NCBI RefSeq assembly: GCF_018326285.1
Contig: NZ_AP023362.1
Span: forward strand, 186,001-250,000
Source: Mycolicibacterium sp. TY81
Lineage (GTDB): Bacteria > Actinomycetota > Actinomycetes > Mycobacteriales > Mycobacteriaceae
Length of the DNA: 64,000 nt
Direction of reading: 5' to 3'
Shown: in pieces, positions 53,479-63,151 of the stretch
Numbering within the stretch: position 1 is the first letter of the stretch
How the letters are laid out: every line of letters starts with the position of its first letter
Program-made: the position numbers and the translations under genes
Notes under the pieces: generated by a model
Databases searched by the model: none
What the model was told of the DNA's origin: nothing
Seen by the model: the letters and a program-made list of their open reading frames with translations, nothing else

Positions 53479-53754
53479 ATGTACGACAAGGATCTGACCA
53501 ACAAGTGGCACGTCGAGATCGAGTTCTTCGAGGACGATGTCCACACCCACGCCTCCGCACACGCCCGGCTGCGGGACGACACCCTCACCACGACGGGGGA
53601 TGCCTACCGCAATCCCAAAGACCCGAGTGCGCCGCTCGTCGGCGAGGAGATCGCGGCCGCCCGCGCGCTCATCGCGCTCGGCACCGATCTGCTCATGGCC
53701 GCGTCGGCGAACATCGAGAAATCAACGCAGCACCCGGTGCACCTCTACCGCTGA
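53479..53754 (+). CDS. DUF1876 small protein (Rv1738/Rv2632c family)
   Basis: 91 residues from ATG 53479 (GTG three codons upstream possible), preceded by GGGAAGG. The DUF1876 pattern is complete: WHVEIEFFEDDVHTHASAHARLR, GDAYRNPKD, VGEEIAAARALIALG, and a C-terminal HPVHLYR. Rv1738 of this family is strongly hypoxia-induced and folds like ribosome hibernation factors. Divergent from the sulfatase operon. Confidence 0.82.
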   Translation: MYDKDLTNKWHVEIEFFEDDVHTHASAHARLRDDTLTTTGDAYRNPKDPSAPLVGEEIAAARALIALGTDLLMAASANIEKSTQHPVHLYR

Positions 53755-53781
53755 AATCGGTAGAGGCACACGGGCGTACAA

Positions 53782-54858
53782 CTACTTCGTGGCTTCGGCC
53801 GCTTCCATCTGGCGGAAGAGGTCGACGTAGTACGGCATGCATTCCTTCATGGCCTGCTCGGTGTTGAACAGCGGCTCGTAGCCGAGGTCGCGCTTGGCCT
53901 TGGCGATCGAGAAGTAGTTGTTCAGGTAGAGGCGCTCGACCGCCAGCGGCTCGATCAGCGGCTCGGGCAGGGCGAACCGGAAATGCAGCCACTGCCAGGC
54001 CATCATCACGCGGTGCACGAGCTTGCCGGAGACGTAGAAGGTGGGCAGCTTGCGGCCGCACGCGACGATGACGGGCCGGGCGAACTCGAACATGTTGAGC
54101 GGTTCGCCGTCGTTGATGAAGTAGGCCTGCCCGGGTGCGGTACCGCCGGGCACCAGGTGCTCGCCCGCCAGGATGAAACCGTGGATCAGGTTGTGCACGT
54201 AGGAATTGTCCAGCTTGATGTTCTTGTTGCCCACCAGCACCTTGACGTGGCCGGCGAGGATGTTCTCGAACACCTTGCGGAACATGGTCTGGTCGCCGCG
54301 GCCCCAGATACCGCTGGGCCGGATGGAACAGGTGAGCATGCCGTCGACGCCGTTCTGTGACAGCACGAACTTCTCGGCGGCGACCTTGGTCTCGGTGTAC
54401 AGGTCGTTGAAGCGGGCGGTGTACGGCATGGTCTCGTCGCCGTTCTGGATGTCCTGCCCACCCATGACCACGCTGTTCGACGCGGTGTAGACGAAGCGCT
54501 TGACGCCCGCGGCCCGGCCCAGCTTCACTAGGTTCTCGGTGCCGCCGACATTCACGCCGAAGCTGCGGTTGCGGTATTCGTCGGTGACGGATGCGCCGCC
54601 CATCAGGTCGATGATCGCCGCGGTGTGGATGATCGTGTCGATGCCCTGGACTGCGGCGTCGACGTCGTCAACGTTGGTGATGTCGCCGACCAGCGTCTCC
54701 AGGTTCGGGTTGGCCGGCAGCGGCGACGGCGCCCGGTCGAACGACCGGACGTGGTGGCCACGGCCGAGCAGTTCGGTCACCAGGTTGGCGCCGACGAAGC
54801 CAGACCCGCCGGTTACCAACACGCGGCCGAGGTCTGTGGTCAGGGAAGCATCACGCAT
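53782..54858 (-). CDS. 3-beta-hydroxysteroid dehydrogenase/isomerase (cholesterol dehydrogenase, Rv1106c homologue)
   Basis: 358 residues. Extended SDR: VLVTGGSGFVGANLV nucleotide site, FDRAPSPLPANPNLE, YTASNSVVMGG, and the catalytic YTETK; SIRPSGIWGRGDQTMF is characteristic of 3-beta-HSDs. It oxidises cholesterol to cholest-4-en-3-one, the first step of sterol breakdown. Full length and same locus as in M. tuberculosis, next to xseB. Confidence 0.9.
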   Translation of the reverse strand: MRDASLTTDLGRVLVTGGSGFVGANLVTELLGRGHHVRSFDRAPSPLPANPNLETLVGDITNVDDVDAAVQGIDTIIHTAAIIDLMGGASVTDEYRNRSFGVNVGGTENLVKLGRAAGVKRFVYTASNSVVMGGQDIQNGDETMPYTARFNDLYTETKVAAEKFVLSQNGVDGMLTCSIRPSGIWGRGDQTMFRKVFENILAGHVKVLVGNKNIKLDNSYVHNLIHGFILAGEHLVPGGTAPGQAYFINDGEPLNMFEFARPVIVACGRKLPTFYVSGKLVHRVMMAWQWLHFRFALPEPLIEPLAVERLYLNNYFSIAKAKRDLGYEPLFNTEQAMKECMPYYVDLFRQMEAAEATK

Positions 54859-54921
54859 GGTGCAGGAGCATAACTGAAACGTGTTCCAGTTAACAGAGCG
54901 CGGGAGAAATTACCGCACTGA

Positions 54922-55134
54922 TCAATTTTCGTCGTCGGCGCCCGAGGCGAGCGCGTCTTCGACTTTCTTGCGGGCGCCGGCCAGGTGCTCTTCGCACCGT
55001 TTTGCCAGTTGTTCGCCCCTTTCCCAGAGCTGGAGCGAGGTGTCGAGGTCGAGTCCGCCTGCTTCCAGTTTGCGGACGACCTCGATCAGTTCGTCGCGGG
55101 CAGCCTCGTAGCCAAGCTGACTAATGTTCGTCAT
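54922..55134 (-). CDS. xseB: Exodeoxyribonuclease VII small subunit
   Basis: 70 residues: [45 protein letters not shown] pattern in two helices, the XseB hallmark. It binds the long coiled coil of XseA to form exonuclease VII, which degrades single-stranded DNA. Its start overlaps the xseA end by 14 bases. Confidence 0.92.
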   Translation of the reverse strand: MTNISQLGYEAARDELIEVVRKLEAGGLDLDTSLQLWERGEQLAKRCEEHLAGARKKVEDALASGADDEN

Positions 55135-56353
55135 ATATTCCTTCGCTCACGGTCGTGACGGCGCCGTCGGCCACCCGGATTCGGAGTCTGGTTCCGGCCG
55201 GGGCATCCTGCGCCGACCGCAGGACCGCACCGCCGGCTGACAGGTTCTGCACCACGGCATACCCGCGGGCCAGTGTCGCGGCCGGCCCGAGCGTGGCCAG
55301 CCGGGCCGACAGATGCCCGACATGGTCGGTTTCGGTGGCGATGAGCCGCCGGATGTCGCGGCGCGCGGCCGCCACTGCCCGGGTGATCTCCGCGGCGTGG
55401 GCGTCCAGCGCCTGCAGCGGCTGCGCCAGCACCGGGCGGCCGCGAAGCTGACCGATGAAGCGCTCCTCGCGGTGCACCCAGTTGCGCAGGGCCTGCGCAC
55501 TGCGCCGCCGCAGGTCGGTCACCAGCGCCTGCTCGGCAGCGGCATCGGGGACGACGCGTTTGGCCGCGTCGGTCGGGGTGGCCGCGCGCAGGTCGGCGAC
55601 CAGGTCGCACAGCGGGTTGTCCGGTTCGTGCCCGACGGCGCTCACCACCGGCGTGGTGCAGGCCGCGATCTCGCGGCACAGCGTCTCGTCGGAGAACGGC
55701 AGCAGATCCTCGACGCTGCCGCCGCCGCGCGCGATCACGATGACGTCGACGTGCGGCGCGGCGTCCAGCGCGCGCAGGGCCTCGACGATCTGTGGTACCG
55801 CATTGGCGCCCTGCACCGCTGTATTGCGGATATCGAAGTGGACGGCGGGCCAACGACTTTGGGCGACGGTGACGACGTCATGCTCAGCCGCCGAGGCGCG
55901 GCCGGTGATGAGGCCAATGGTGTTGGGCAGGAACGGAATCGGGCGCTTGAGTCGGGGGTCGAACAGGCCCTCGGCATCCAGCAGTCGGCGCAGCCGGTCG
56001 ATGCGGGCCAGCAACTCGCCGATGCCGACAGCGCGAATCTGGCTGATGCGCAACGAGAATGAGCCGTTGCGGGTGTAGAACTGCGGCTTGCCCAGCATGA
56101 TCACCTGGGTGCCCTCCGACAGGGCGACCGGGGCGTCGTCGACAAGGGCGCGCGGGCAACTGACCGACAGCGACATGTCCGCGGCCGGGTCGCGCAGCAC
56201 CATCCACGCCGTCGACTGCCGCAACTTCAGCTCGGTGAGCTGGCCCTCGATCCAGATGGTGCCGAGCCGGTCGATGTACTTGGCCACCCGGGTGGACACC
56301 GCCCGCACCGGCCAGGGATTCTCGGCCGAGTTCGGGATCTCGGCAGCTGTCAC
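55121..56353 (-). CDS. xseA: Exodeoxyribonuclease VII large subunit
   Basis: 410 residues. N-terminal OB fold ([30 protein letters not shown]), the catalytic domain with [15 protein letters not shown], the conserved [16 protein letters not shown] and [24 protein letters not shown], and a long coiled coil before the C-terminal LARGYAVVQ. Slightly shorter coiled coil than in E. coli (456 residues), as usual in mycobacteria. Downstream gene xseB overlaps. Confidence 0.93.
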   Translation of the reverse strand: MTAAEIPNSAENPWPVRAVSTRVAKYIDRLGTIWIEGQLTELKLRQSTAWMVLRDPAADMSLSVSCPRALVDDAPVALSEGTQVIMLGKPQFYTRNGSFSLRISQIRAVGIGELLARIDRLRRLLDAEGLFDPRLKRPIPFLPNTIGLITGRASAAEHDVVTVAQSRWPAVHFDIRNTAVQGANAVPQIVEALRALDAAPHVDVIVIARGGGSVEDLLPFSDETLCREIAACTTPVVSAVGHEPDNPLCDLVADLRAATPTDAAKRVVPDAAAEQALVTDLRRRSAQALRNWVHREERFIGQLRGRPVLAQPLQALDAHAAEITRAVAAARRDIRRLIATETDHVGHLSARLATLGPAATLARGYAVVQNLSAGGAVLRSAQDAPAGTRLRIRVADGAVTTVSEGIYDEH

Positions 56354-56357
56354 CGCA

Positions 56358-56942
56358 TCACTTCGCGGTCGCGCGGGTGATCCTGTTGGCCAGCAGCGTC
56401 TGGAACGGCGCGCGGGACTTCGTGTTGTTCTCGTAGGTCAGCAGCGCCTCGAGGTCGTCCACCTTGAGCTGGGGGAGCCGGGCGCGCAGCTGGGCCAGAG
56501 TCAGCTCGGCATAGTCCAGCTCTTCGACGATCGCCGGGGTCGCGACACTCGCGCCATTGGCGGCCGCACCGTTCGTCGCCGGCTTCGGAGCCTCGGCGGC
56601 GCCCGTGCTGTACAGCGCGAACCGGCCTTCGGTCAGCCGGGCGCCGCCGGGCTGCTCGGCGGCGGGGCCCGCAGGATCGGCAGCACCCGGCTCCAGCAGA
56701 TCTTCGTCGAAAGTGGCCCATTCCGGCTGCTCGTCCTTGGGCGGGAACCACTGCTCCAGGGTCTCGTCGCCCTTGTTGACCAGTTCGGCCAGGTCCTGCT
56801 GCATTTTCATGACCAGCTGGGCGAGCTGACTGGCCAGCGTCATCGGGTAGGTCAGGATGGTGTGGGGGAGCCGAATGGTCTCCTCGAGCGCGGTCGCCGC
56901 CGCGCCGACCAGCAGCCGGACTCCGTAGGGCGCAGTAGACAT
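56358..56942 (-). CDS. Lipid droplet-associated protein (Rv1109c homologue)
   Basis: 194 residues. The N-terminal 60 residues hold an amphipathic/hydrophobic stretch ([36 protein letters not shown]) split by charged turns. A Pro/Ala-rich linker follows, then a short helical end ([19 protein letters not shown]). The M. tuberculosis homologue is annotated as lipid droplet associated. Four bases upstream of xseA, probably cotranscribed; divergent from ispH. Confidence 0.8.
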   Translation of the reverse strand: MSTAPYGVRLLVGAAATALEETIRLPHTILTYPMTLASQLAQLVMKMQQDLAELVNKGDETLEQWFPPKDEQPEWATFDEDLLEPGAADPAGPAAEQPGGARLTEGRFALYSTGAAEAPKPATNGAAANGASVATPAIVEELDYAELTLAQLRARLPQLKVDDLEALLTYENNTKSRAPFQTLLANRITRATAK

Positions 56943-56995
56943 GCCTGCCAGAGTACGGCTGGCTGTGGCCCTGCGGTGATCAGTACCCTTGTGCT

Positions 56996-58006
56996 ATGCC
57001 ACCGACCATCAATATGGGCATTCCCGGCGCCACCGTTTCGGTCGCCGGAGAAGCTATGAGCAAAACCGGCAAGCGCGTGCTGCTCGCCGAACCGCGTGGC
57101 TACTGCGCCGGCGTGGACCGCGCCGTCGAGACCGTGGAGCGCGCGCTGGAGAAGCACGGCGCTCCCGTATACGTGCGCCACGAGATCGTGCACAACCGCT
57201 ACGTGGTGGACACGCTGGCCAAGGCCGGCGCGGTGTTCGTCGAGCAGACCGAGGAGGTGCCCGAGGGCGCCATCGTGGTGTTCTCGGCCCACGGCGTCGC
57301 GCCGACGGTGCACGAAGAGGCCGCGGCCCGCAATCTGCGGACCATCGACGCCACCTGCCCGCTGGTCACCAAGGTGCACAACGAGGCCAAGCGCTTCGCC
57401 CGCGACGACTACGACATCCTGCTGGTCGGCCACGAGGGCCACGAAGAGGTCGTCGGCACCGCCGGCGAGGCGCCTGAGCACGTGCAGGTCGTCGACAACC
57501 CGGACGCCGTCGACAAGGTGACCGTCCGCGACCCGAACAAGGTCATCTGGCTGTCCCAGACCACGCTGAGCGTCGACGAGACCATGGAGACCGTCCGACG
57601 CCTGCGGGAGAAGTTCCCGACGCTGCAGGACCCGCCCAGCGACGACATCTGCTACGCCACCCAGAACCGCCAGGTCGCGGTCAAGGCGATGGCTCCCGAG
57701 TGCGAACTCGTGATCGTCGTCGGCTCACGGAACTCGTCCAACTCGGTTCGTCTGGTCGAGGTGGCCCTGAACGCCGGTTCCAATGCCGCCAAGCTGGTCG
57801 ACTACGCCGAGGACATCGACCCGGTCTGGCTCGAGGGTGTCACGACCGTCGGCGTCACCTCAGGCGCGTCGGTACCGGAAATCCTGGTGCGCGGCGTGCT
57901 CGAGCGCCTCGCGGAGTTCGGCTACGACACCGTCCAGCCGGTCACCACTGCCAACGAGACGCTGGTGTTCGCGCTGCCGCGCGAGATTCGTCCGGCCCGG
58001 CACTAG
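56996..58006 (+). CDS. ispH: 4-hydroxy-3-methylbut-2-enyl diphosphate reductase
   Basis: 336 residues. The three iron-sulfur Cys sit in [24 protein letters not shown] and [11 protein letters not shown]; the catalytic region includes HEGHEE and [11 protein letters not shown]. It makes isopentenyl and dimethylallyl diphosphate at the end of the MEP pathway. The start ([15 protein letters not shown]) matches the M. tuberculosis LytB2/Rv1110 N-terminus. Confidence 0.94.
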   Translation: MPPTINMGIPGATVSVAGEAMSKTGKRVLLAEPRGYCAGVDRAVETVERALEKHGAPVYVRHEIVHNRYVVDTLAKAGAVFVEQTEEVPEGAIVVFSAHGVAPTVHEEAAARNLRTIDATCPLVTKVHNEAKRFARDDYDILLVGHEGHEEVVGTAGEAPEHVQVVDNPDAVDKVTVRDPNKVIWLSQTTLSVDETMETVRRLREKFPTLQDPPSDDICYATQNRQVAVKAMAPECELVIVVGSRNSSNSVRLVEVALNAGSNAAKLVDYAEDIDPVWLEGVTTVGVTSGASVPEILVRGVLERLAEFGYDTVQPVTTANETLVFALPREIRPARH

Positions 58007-58030
58007 TTCTTAGAGCGCAGACGCGGTCGG

Positions 58031-59149
58031 TCAGTCCCAGTTGTGGGGCTGACGCGGCCGGCGTTCGCGCGGCTCTGCTGCCGCATCGTCGTCGGCACCG
58101 CGGTACCGCACCCGGGAGACCGGGTGATGGGCGCCGCTGGGCGGCGCGCTGCGGGACGGACGGGCCGGGGACTGGTAGCGGTCGCCGGGCTCGTACGGAT
58201 CGTCGGCGTAGCGACGCCGCCGCGGCTCGGCCGCGGCCGGACGCTGCGGTCGTTCGTAGCGGTCCCGCTCGCGCGGCTCCCGGTAGTCGTAGCGCTCCTG
58301 CGGGGCGCGGCGCGGCTCGCCGGCCGGACGGGGACGGCGCCGCGGCTCGTCGGGCACCGCGTACGAGTCGGTGGCGGCCGGGCGGGGACGTGCGGGCCGC
58401 GGCCGGCGCATCTGGCCGGGCACCGGTTCGATCAGCTCGGTGTCGCCGGCCTGTGCCCGGGCGCGGGACGGACGCGGTGCGCGCTGCGGGTCGGCAGCGC
58501 TGCGGCGCGGCGACTCCGCCGCCGAACGACGCGACGAGGTGGCACGCGTGCGGGAGCTGCGCGGCGTCTGGCCTGTCGTCAGCTTGGTGAGCTTGGCCGA
58601 CAGCGTCGCGGCGAGACCGGCGGGTGCGACGTCTTCGCCGTCGGCCTGACGGCGGCTGCGGCGCGGCTTGGGCTCGGCGACCGCCTCCTCCGCATCGTCT
58701 TCCTCGTAGGTCAGGAACTGCGGCAGGACGAACCAGCGGATCAAACCGAGGATCAGAACCGTCGCCGCGGTGAAGAACATCGTCGGGAAACGCTCGATCA
58801 GCGGATAACCGCAATTGATCAACAGGTCCTTGATGCCGGCGATCTTGTCGCTGTGGAACATGAAATACGCGCCCGGCACGGCGACGAAAAGGATCAGCGG
58901 GGGCTGGATGACCGCGGTGAAAATCCCGGACCGCCGCACGCCGAGCACAGCGAGTACACAGCCGGCCACGTAGCAGAAAGTGAAGAAAGCGCTGAGTTCT
59001 TTGTCACCGGTGCCGGCGTCGTAGGCGAAGCCGATCGCGGTGGCTGTGACGGCCAGCACAATGGCTCCCCACCAGGGGATTCCCGGGATGCTGGGCAGCG
59101 CCGAGCGGCGATCGAGGGCGGCTTCGGGCCCATGATGCTCTGCTGACAC
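58031..59149 (-). CDS. DUF6542 membrane protein with Arg/Pro-rich tail (Rv1111c homologue)
   Basis: 372 residues. The first about 145 hold four membrane helices (IPWWGAIVLAVTATAIGFAYD and three more). The remaining 220 are low-complexity and very rich in Arg, Pro, Ser and acidic residues (SRRQADGE, RYERPQRPAAAEPRRRRY), probably disordered and cytoplasmic. Conserved between ispH and ychF in mycobacteria; function unknown. Confidence 0.8.
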   Translation of the reverse strand: MSAEHHGPEAALDRRSALPSIPGIPWWGAIVLAVTATAIGFAYDAGTGDKELSAFFTFCYVAGCVLAVLGVRRSGIFTAVIQPPLILFVAVPGAYFMFHSDKIAGIKDLLINCGYPLIERFPTMFFTAATVLILGLIRWFVLPQFLTYEEDDAEEAVAEPKPRRSRRQADGEDVAPAGLAATLSAKLTKLTTGQTPRSSRTRATSSRRSAAESPRRSAADPQRAPRPSRARAQAGDTELIEPVPGQMRRPRPARPRPAATDSYAVPDEPRRRPRPAGEPRRAPQERYDYREPRERDRYERPQRPAAAEPRRRRYADDPYEPGDRYQSPARPSRSAPPSGAHHPVSRVRYRGADDDAAAEPRERRPRQPHNWD

Positions 59150-59232
59150 TCCTAGACCGTACCGGCAATCTGGGCCACTGTGCCTGCAGGTGGGCGTTGG
59201 GACGGTGTGGCGTCTCCTAAACTAACGAACTC

Positions 59233-60303
59233 GTGGGTCTGAACCTGGGAATCGTCGGTCTGCCGAACGTCGGGAAGTCGACGTTGTTCAACGCGTTGAC
59301 ACGTAATGACGTGCTCGCGGCTAATTATCCGTTCGCAACGATCGAACCCAACGAGGGTGTCGTCCCGCTGCCCGACCCGCGGCTGGACAAGCTCGCCGAG
59401 ATCTTCGGTTCCGAGAAGACCGTCCCGGCGCCCGTGACGTTCGTCGACATCGCCGGCATCGTCAAGGGCGCGTCCGAGGGCGCGGGCCTGGGCAACAAGT
59501 TCCTCGCCAACATCCGCGAGGCCGACGCCATCTGTCAGGTGGTGCGCGCCTTCGCCGACGACGACGTCGTCCACGTCGACGGCCGCGTCGACCCCAAGTC
59601 CGACATCGAGGTCATCGAGACCGAGCTGATCCTCGCCGACATGCAGACGCTCGAGAAGGCGCTGCCGCGGCTCGAGAAGGAAGCCCGGACCAACAAGGAC
59701 CGCAAGCCGATCGTCGAGGCCGTGGCGGCGGCCCAGGCGGTGTTCGACGAGGGCAAGACCCTGTTCTCCACCGGCAAGGACTGGTCTGCCCTGCGTGAGC
59801 TCAACCTGATGACGGTCAAGCCGTTCCTGTACGTCTTCAACGCCGACGAGTCGGTGCTTACCGACGAGGCCCGCAAGGCCGAGCTGACCGCGATGGTCGC
59901 CCCGGCCGAGGCCGTGTTCCTGGACGCCAAGATCGAGGCCGAGCTGCTGGAGCTCGACGATGAGTCCGCCGCCGAGCTGCTGGAGTCCATCGGCCAGACC
60001 GAGCGTGGCCTGGATGCGTTGGCGCGCGCCGGTTTTCGGACGCTGAAGCTGCAGACCTACCTGACCGCAGGCCCCAAGGAATCGCGGGCGTGGACCATCC
60101 ACCAGGGCGACACCGCGCCCAAGGCGGCGGGCGTCATCCACACCGACTTCGAGAAGGGCTTCATCAAGGCCGAGATCGTGGCCTTCGACGACCTGGTCGA
60201 AGCCGGCTCCATGGCTGCCGCCAAGGCGGCCGGCAAGGTCCGGATGGAAGGCAAGGACTACGTCATGGTTGACGGGGATGTCGTGGAGTTCCGGCACGGA
60301 TAA
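59233..60303 (+). CDS. ychF: Redox-regulated ATPase YchF (OBG family)
   Basis: 356 residues from a GTG. G1 motif [17 protein letters not shown], switch and G3 in [19 protein letters not shown], the non-canonical G4 (FNADE in place of NKxD) that makes the family ATP-specific, and a C-terminal TGS domain ([31 protein letters not shown]). Associates with ribosomes and the oxidative stress response. Confidence 0.95.
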   Translation: MGLNLGIVGLPNVGKSTLFNALTRNDVLAANYPFATIEPNEGVVPLPDPRLDKLAEIFGSEKTVPAPVTFVDIAGIVKGASEGAGLGNKFLANIREADAICQVVRAFADDDVVHVDGRVDPKSDIEVIETELILADMQTLEKALPRLEKEARTNKDRKPIVEAVAAAQAVFDEGKTLFSTGKDWSALRELNLMTVKPFLYVFNADESVLTDEARKAELTAMVAPAEAVFLDAKIEAELLELDDESAAELLESIGQTERGLDALARAGFRTLKLQTYLTAGPKESRAWTIHQGDTAPKAAGVIHTDFEKGFIKAEIVAFDDLVEAGSMAAAKAAGKVRMEGKDYVMVDGDVVEFRHG

Positions 60304-60450
60304 ACGTCTAGGCGCGAATGCCGTTTTGCCGCGTTTGCCCAGGTCAGGAAAGGTAGTGTCTGCGGAAGCTACCTTGTTGGGCGAGTGCTTGCCGCCCTCG
60401 GCCCCCACCACCGGCACGGTGACCACCTGGCCATCGCTAGGCTGCGGGTC
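60304..60450. promoter_or_regulatory. Short intergenic region with an AAGGTAG/CTACCTT inverted repeat
   Basis: AAGGTAG and CTACCTT face each other across 12 bases around 60350-60376. This may be an operator for the small gene at 60451 or part of the boundary of the phage-like element. Nothing else is visible. Confidence 0.3.
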
Positions 60451-60675
60451 ATGGCCACCACCACTGATCTCGACTACCTCATCACCGATGCCCGTCAGGC
60501 GGCAGACGAAACTGTCGCTGCCCTGGAGGCGCTGGCGTCGGAGGTGGACCCGACCGGCGAGGTTGCCACGCCGCTGACCGATGAGCAGAAGGCCGCCGTG
60601 CGCGACATCGTGGCCGACCTGACCAGCGACCTGGAGACCCACCTGGGAGCCCTCCGCGCCGCCAGCGCCGAGTAA
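60451..60675 (+). CDS. Small acidic helical protein, unknown
   Basis: 74 residues from ATG 60451: MATTTDLDYLITDARQAADE, two predicted helices, acidic, no Cys, no signal peptide. The frame runs a little further upstream without a good start. Last plus-strand gene before the phage-like block; it could be host or element-borne. No family recognised. Confidence 0.55.
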   Translation: MATTTDLDYLITDARQAADETVAALEALASEVDPTGEVATPLTDEQKAAVRDIVADLTSDLETHLGALRAASAE

Positions 60676-60689
60676 CCCCCGGCGGAGCT

Positions 60690-60899
60690 CTACGCCTCGG
60701 CGGTCTCGGTGAACGTCGGCACCCATGCCCCGCAGACCTCACAGCCGTACAAGCTGACCAGCGTCACCCGGCCTTGGGCGAAGGCCACGGCGTCGGCGTT
60801 GCTGACATGCCGCAGGGCGGCCTGGGCCTCCAGATCGGTCAGCGGTGGCGGTGAGCACCGCCCGCAATCGCAACCGCTGGGTTCGCCTGGCGTGGTCAT
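60690..60899 (-). CDS. Small Cys-rich phage-type protein
   Basis: 69 residues from ATG 60899. CDCGRC near the start and YGCEVCGAWVP near the end give four or five Cys, a possible zinc ribbon. Between them LEAQAALRHVSNADAVAFAQG is helical. Last gene of the phage-type block on this strand. Function unknown. Confidence 0.55.
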   Translation of the reverse strand: MTTPGEPSGCDCGRCSPPPLTDLEAQAALRHVSNADAVAFAQGRVTLVSLYGCEVCGAWVPTFTETAEA

Positions 60900-60988
60900 C
60901 TCGGCCCGCAGCTTGGCCCGGCCCCGCAGCGCCAGGCCACCGCCTGCCGTGCCTCGGGTAGCGGTGCGGCAGGCCGTAGACGCGGCGA

Positions 60989-61342
60989 TCATCGGTCACC
61001 GCCCAGGGGTCGGCAGCAGCCATCACAGCCGTGAATCCCGATGCCCTCATACGGGTTTGACGGCGGGTGCGGGTCGTCAATCACGTCAGCCGCAATGGAC
61101 GGACGCCACCGCCGCCGGGCCTGCTCCCAGAACTCGAATTGATCGGGGTCGGGGTGCCCGACGCCGTGGGGGCAGCGGCGCTCGAAGATGCCCCGGTCGT
61201 TGCGCCAGGTCAACGGCCAGGCCCGCATGTGGTGGTCGGTCGGGCCGTGGATCACGCAGGGCCGACCGGCGCAGTTGTCCATCGGGTGCACGTTCTCCAG
61301 CAGCACGCCCCCGACCTCGGTAACGAACGGCGGCGTGTTCAT
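60989..61342 (-). CDS. Phage-type Cys/His-rich protein
   Basis: 117 residues from the ATG overlapping the terminase stop. CAGRPCVIHGPTDHHMRAWP, then IFERRCPHGVGHPDPDQFEFW and a late CDGCCRP form a metal-binding pattern that I associate with small proteins near the packaging genes of actinobacteriophages. Function unknown; translationally coupled to the terminase. Confidence 0.65.
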   Translation of the reverse strand: MNTPPFVTEVGGVLLENVHPMDNCAGRPCVIHGPTDHHMRAWPLTWRNDRGIFERRCPHGVGHPDPDQFEFWEQARRRWRPSIAADVIDDPHPPSNPYEGIGIHGCDGCCRPLGGDR

Positions 61343-62850
61343 TGGCCGCCGATCTTCCGCGTCATCCATGCCGGGGGCTGGTGGCCGCCGCGCTCACGGC
61401 GGCGCTGAACGTCCCAGGGGCTCACGATGTGCATTCCCTGGCCGATGGAGTGGTCCAGCACGTCGAACGCGACCGTGGCGGCGGCCAAGCTATCGGGCTG
61501 GTGCTGCCCCGACTGCCACGCCACGGCCTGGGCCTCGAAGGCGGGCAGGTGCCCGGCCACGCGGCACCGACCGACCTCCAGCGCCTGGCGCAGCCCAGCG
61601 GAGCGAGCTTCGGCGTCACCACGGCCCCGGCCCGACTTCGGAGGGGGCCAAGCGGTTACGCGGATGGCCCGGCCAGGGCGCATCCGCTTGATGGCGTCCT
61701 GGACCACGGCCCGGTATGTGGTGCCAGCGGCGAAGCTCTCGATGCTGATTTCACTGGCCCCGGTGGTGATGGCCAGCTCCACGGCGCGCCTGGCCCACTG
61801 CTCACTCGTGAGGGGTTCGGACACGTCGGCCAGCAGGGCAATGACGCCCTCGGCTGTGAGGCTGGCTGCGATCAGGCCGCAGGCGTCACCGCTGCCGCTG
61901 TCGCTCGGGTCCACCCCGATGATGGTCTTCACCGGTCCCAGGGGCGACGTGGGTAGCCGCCAGCGTTCGATCCATTCGGCCTTGATCAGCCCGCCCTCGG
62001 GGGCGGTGGGGCTGCCCATGTACAGCGCGAACCACGCCCGCTCGCCCGAGGTCCGCCGGGCGGCGGCGAAGTGCTCAGCGGTGAACCCGAGCGCCGAGGT
62101 CATCGCCACCCCAGGCATACGGCCCAGGGCGTCAGGGATACCGGTCTCGGCCACCGCCGGGACGTTGGTGTGCGTCCACACGTCGGGTTCGGCGTCCAGC
62201 AGTTCCCCGGCCAGGTCGCGCGCTTGCCACCTCGTCATCACCAGCAGCGTGGAGCCGCCAGGGTGCACGCGGGTGGCCAAGCTCGACCGATATTCGCCCA
62301 GCACCCGGCGGCGATGGGCAGCGGAGTCGGCTTCGGCGGCGTCCTTCACGGGGTCGTCAATGATGAGCAGGTCGGCACCGAATCCGGTAGCGCCGCTCTG
62401 GATTCCACCTGCCAGCACGCCGCCGCGCCGCCCCTCCACGGCCCACCGCCCCACGGAGGACTTATCGGAGGCGATGCGGAACCCGAGGTAGTCGGCGTGC
62501 TCGTTGACGATCCGGCGGATTTCGCGGCTGTGCGCCTGGGCCAGCTCGTCGGAGTAGCTGACGACCATGATGTTCAGGTCGGGGTTGCGCATCAGCGCCC
62601 AGACCGGCGTCCAGACCGCCAACAGCCGGGACTTGCCGCTACGCGGCGGTGTGCTCACGATGTCGCGCTGGTCGGCCTCGGTGACCGCCTTCACCGCGAT
62701 GTCACTCAGCAACCGAATGGTCGGCGTGACAACGAACTTCGGGTCCAGCAGCCGGGCCAGGTCGGCGGGTGAGGCGGGCTTTTGCCGGCCTCGTGCCGCG
62801 CTCAGGGAACGAGCGGTAGCCAGGTTGGCCAGGTTGTGGGTGATGGTCAC
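61339..62850 (-). CDS. Phage terminase, large subunit
   Basis: 503 residues from GTG 62850, overlapping the preceding gene's stop. ATPase: Walker A-like STPPRSGKSRLLAVW and Walker B LLIIDDPVKD, then the coupling region LVMTRWQARDLAG; the nuclease domain carries acids in IIGVDPSDSGSGDACG and later in the ISIESFAAGTTYRAVVQDA stretch. It packages phage DNA by ATP hydrolysis and cuts it. Full size, no break seen. A small terminase subunit is not obvious next to it. Confidence 0.9.
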   Translation of the reverse strand: MTITHNLANLATARSLSAARGRQKPASPADLARLLDPKFVVTPTIRLLSDIAVKAVTEADQRDIVSTPPRSGKSRLLAVWTPVWALMRNPDLNIMVVSYSDELAQAHSREIRRIVNEHADYLGFRIASDKSSVGRWAVEGRRGGVLAGGIQSGATGFGADLLIIDDPVKDAAEADSAAHRRRVLGEYRSSLATRVHPGGSTLLVMTRWQARDLAGELLDAEPDVWTHTNVPAVAETGIPDALGRMPGVAMTSALGFTAEHFAAARRTSGERAWFALYMGSPTAPEGGLIKAEWIERWRLPTSPLGPVKTIIGVDPSDSGSGDACGLIAASLTAEGVIALLADVSEPLTSEQWARRAVELAITTGASEISIESFAAGTTYRAVVQDAIKRMRPGRAIRVTAWPPPKSGRGRGDAEARSAGLRQALEVGRCRVAGHLPAFEAQAVAWQSGQHQPDSLAAATVAFDVLDHSIGQGMHIVSPWDVQRRRERGGHQPPAWMTRKIGGQ

Positions 62851-63119
62851 GCGGCACTCCCCACGGGCACCAGGCCCAGGTTTTCGGGGGTCCACAGGTC
62901 CCGGCGCGTCCACTGATGGCCGCAGCGGTCGCACGCGTACTCGCAGGCCAGCTTGGAGCCGCCGCGCCACGTGACGGCCTCGGGCTCGGTCGCCGAACAC
63001 TGCCGGGTGCACCGGTCGGCGTGATGGCCCGCCGGATTGCACTGCGGGCAGTAGTCGGGCAGCCAGAGATCGTCAAACGGGCTCGGCTGGTCGGCGGTGT
63101 GGGCGGTGAAGGTCGGCAT
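62847..63119 (-). CDS. Phage-type zinc-ribbon protein
   Basis: 90 residues from ATG 63119. CPQCNPAGHHADRCTRQC and CEYACDRCGHQWTRRDLW suggest two metal-binding knuckles. Its stop overlaps the terminase GTG (GTGA), which places it in the packaging operon. Small HNH-lacking protein, perhaps a DNA- or terminase-binding factor. Function not known. Confidence 0.6.
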   Translation of the reverse strand: MPTFTAHTADQPSPFDDLWLPDYCPQCNPAGHHADRCTRQCSATEPEAVTWRGGSKLACEYACDRCGHQWTRRDLWTPENLGLVPVGSAA

Positions 63120-63151
63120 GGTCTGGGCTCCTCGGGGTGCCGTTGTTGGGG

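Noticed and set aside
51411..53867. An 818-codon open frame on the plus strand
   Set aside because: It lies antisense to the sulfatase and HAD genes, has no recognisable domain and reflects codon bias in high-GC DNA.
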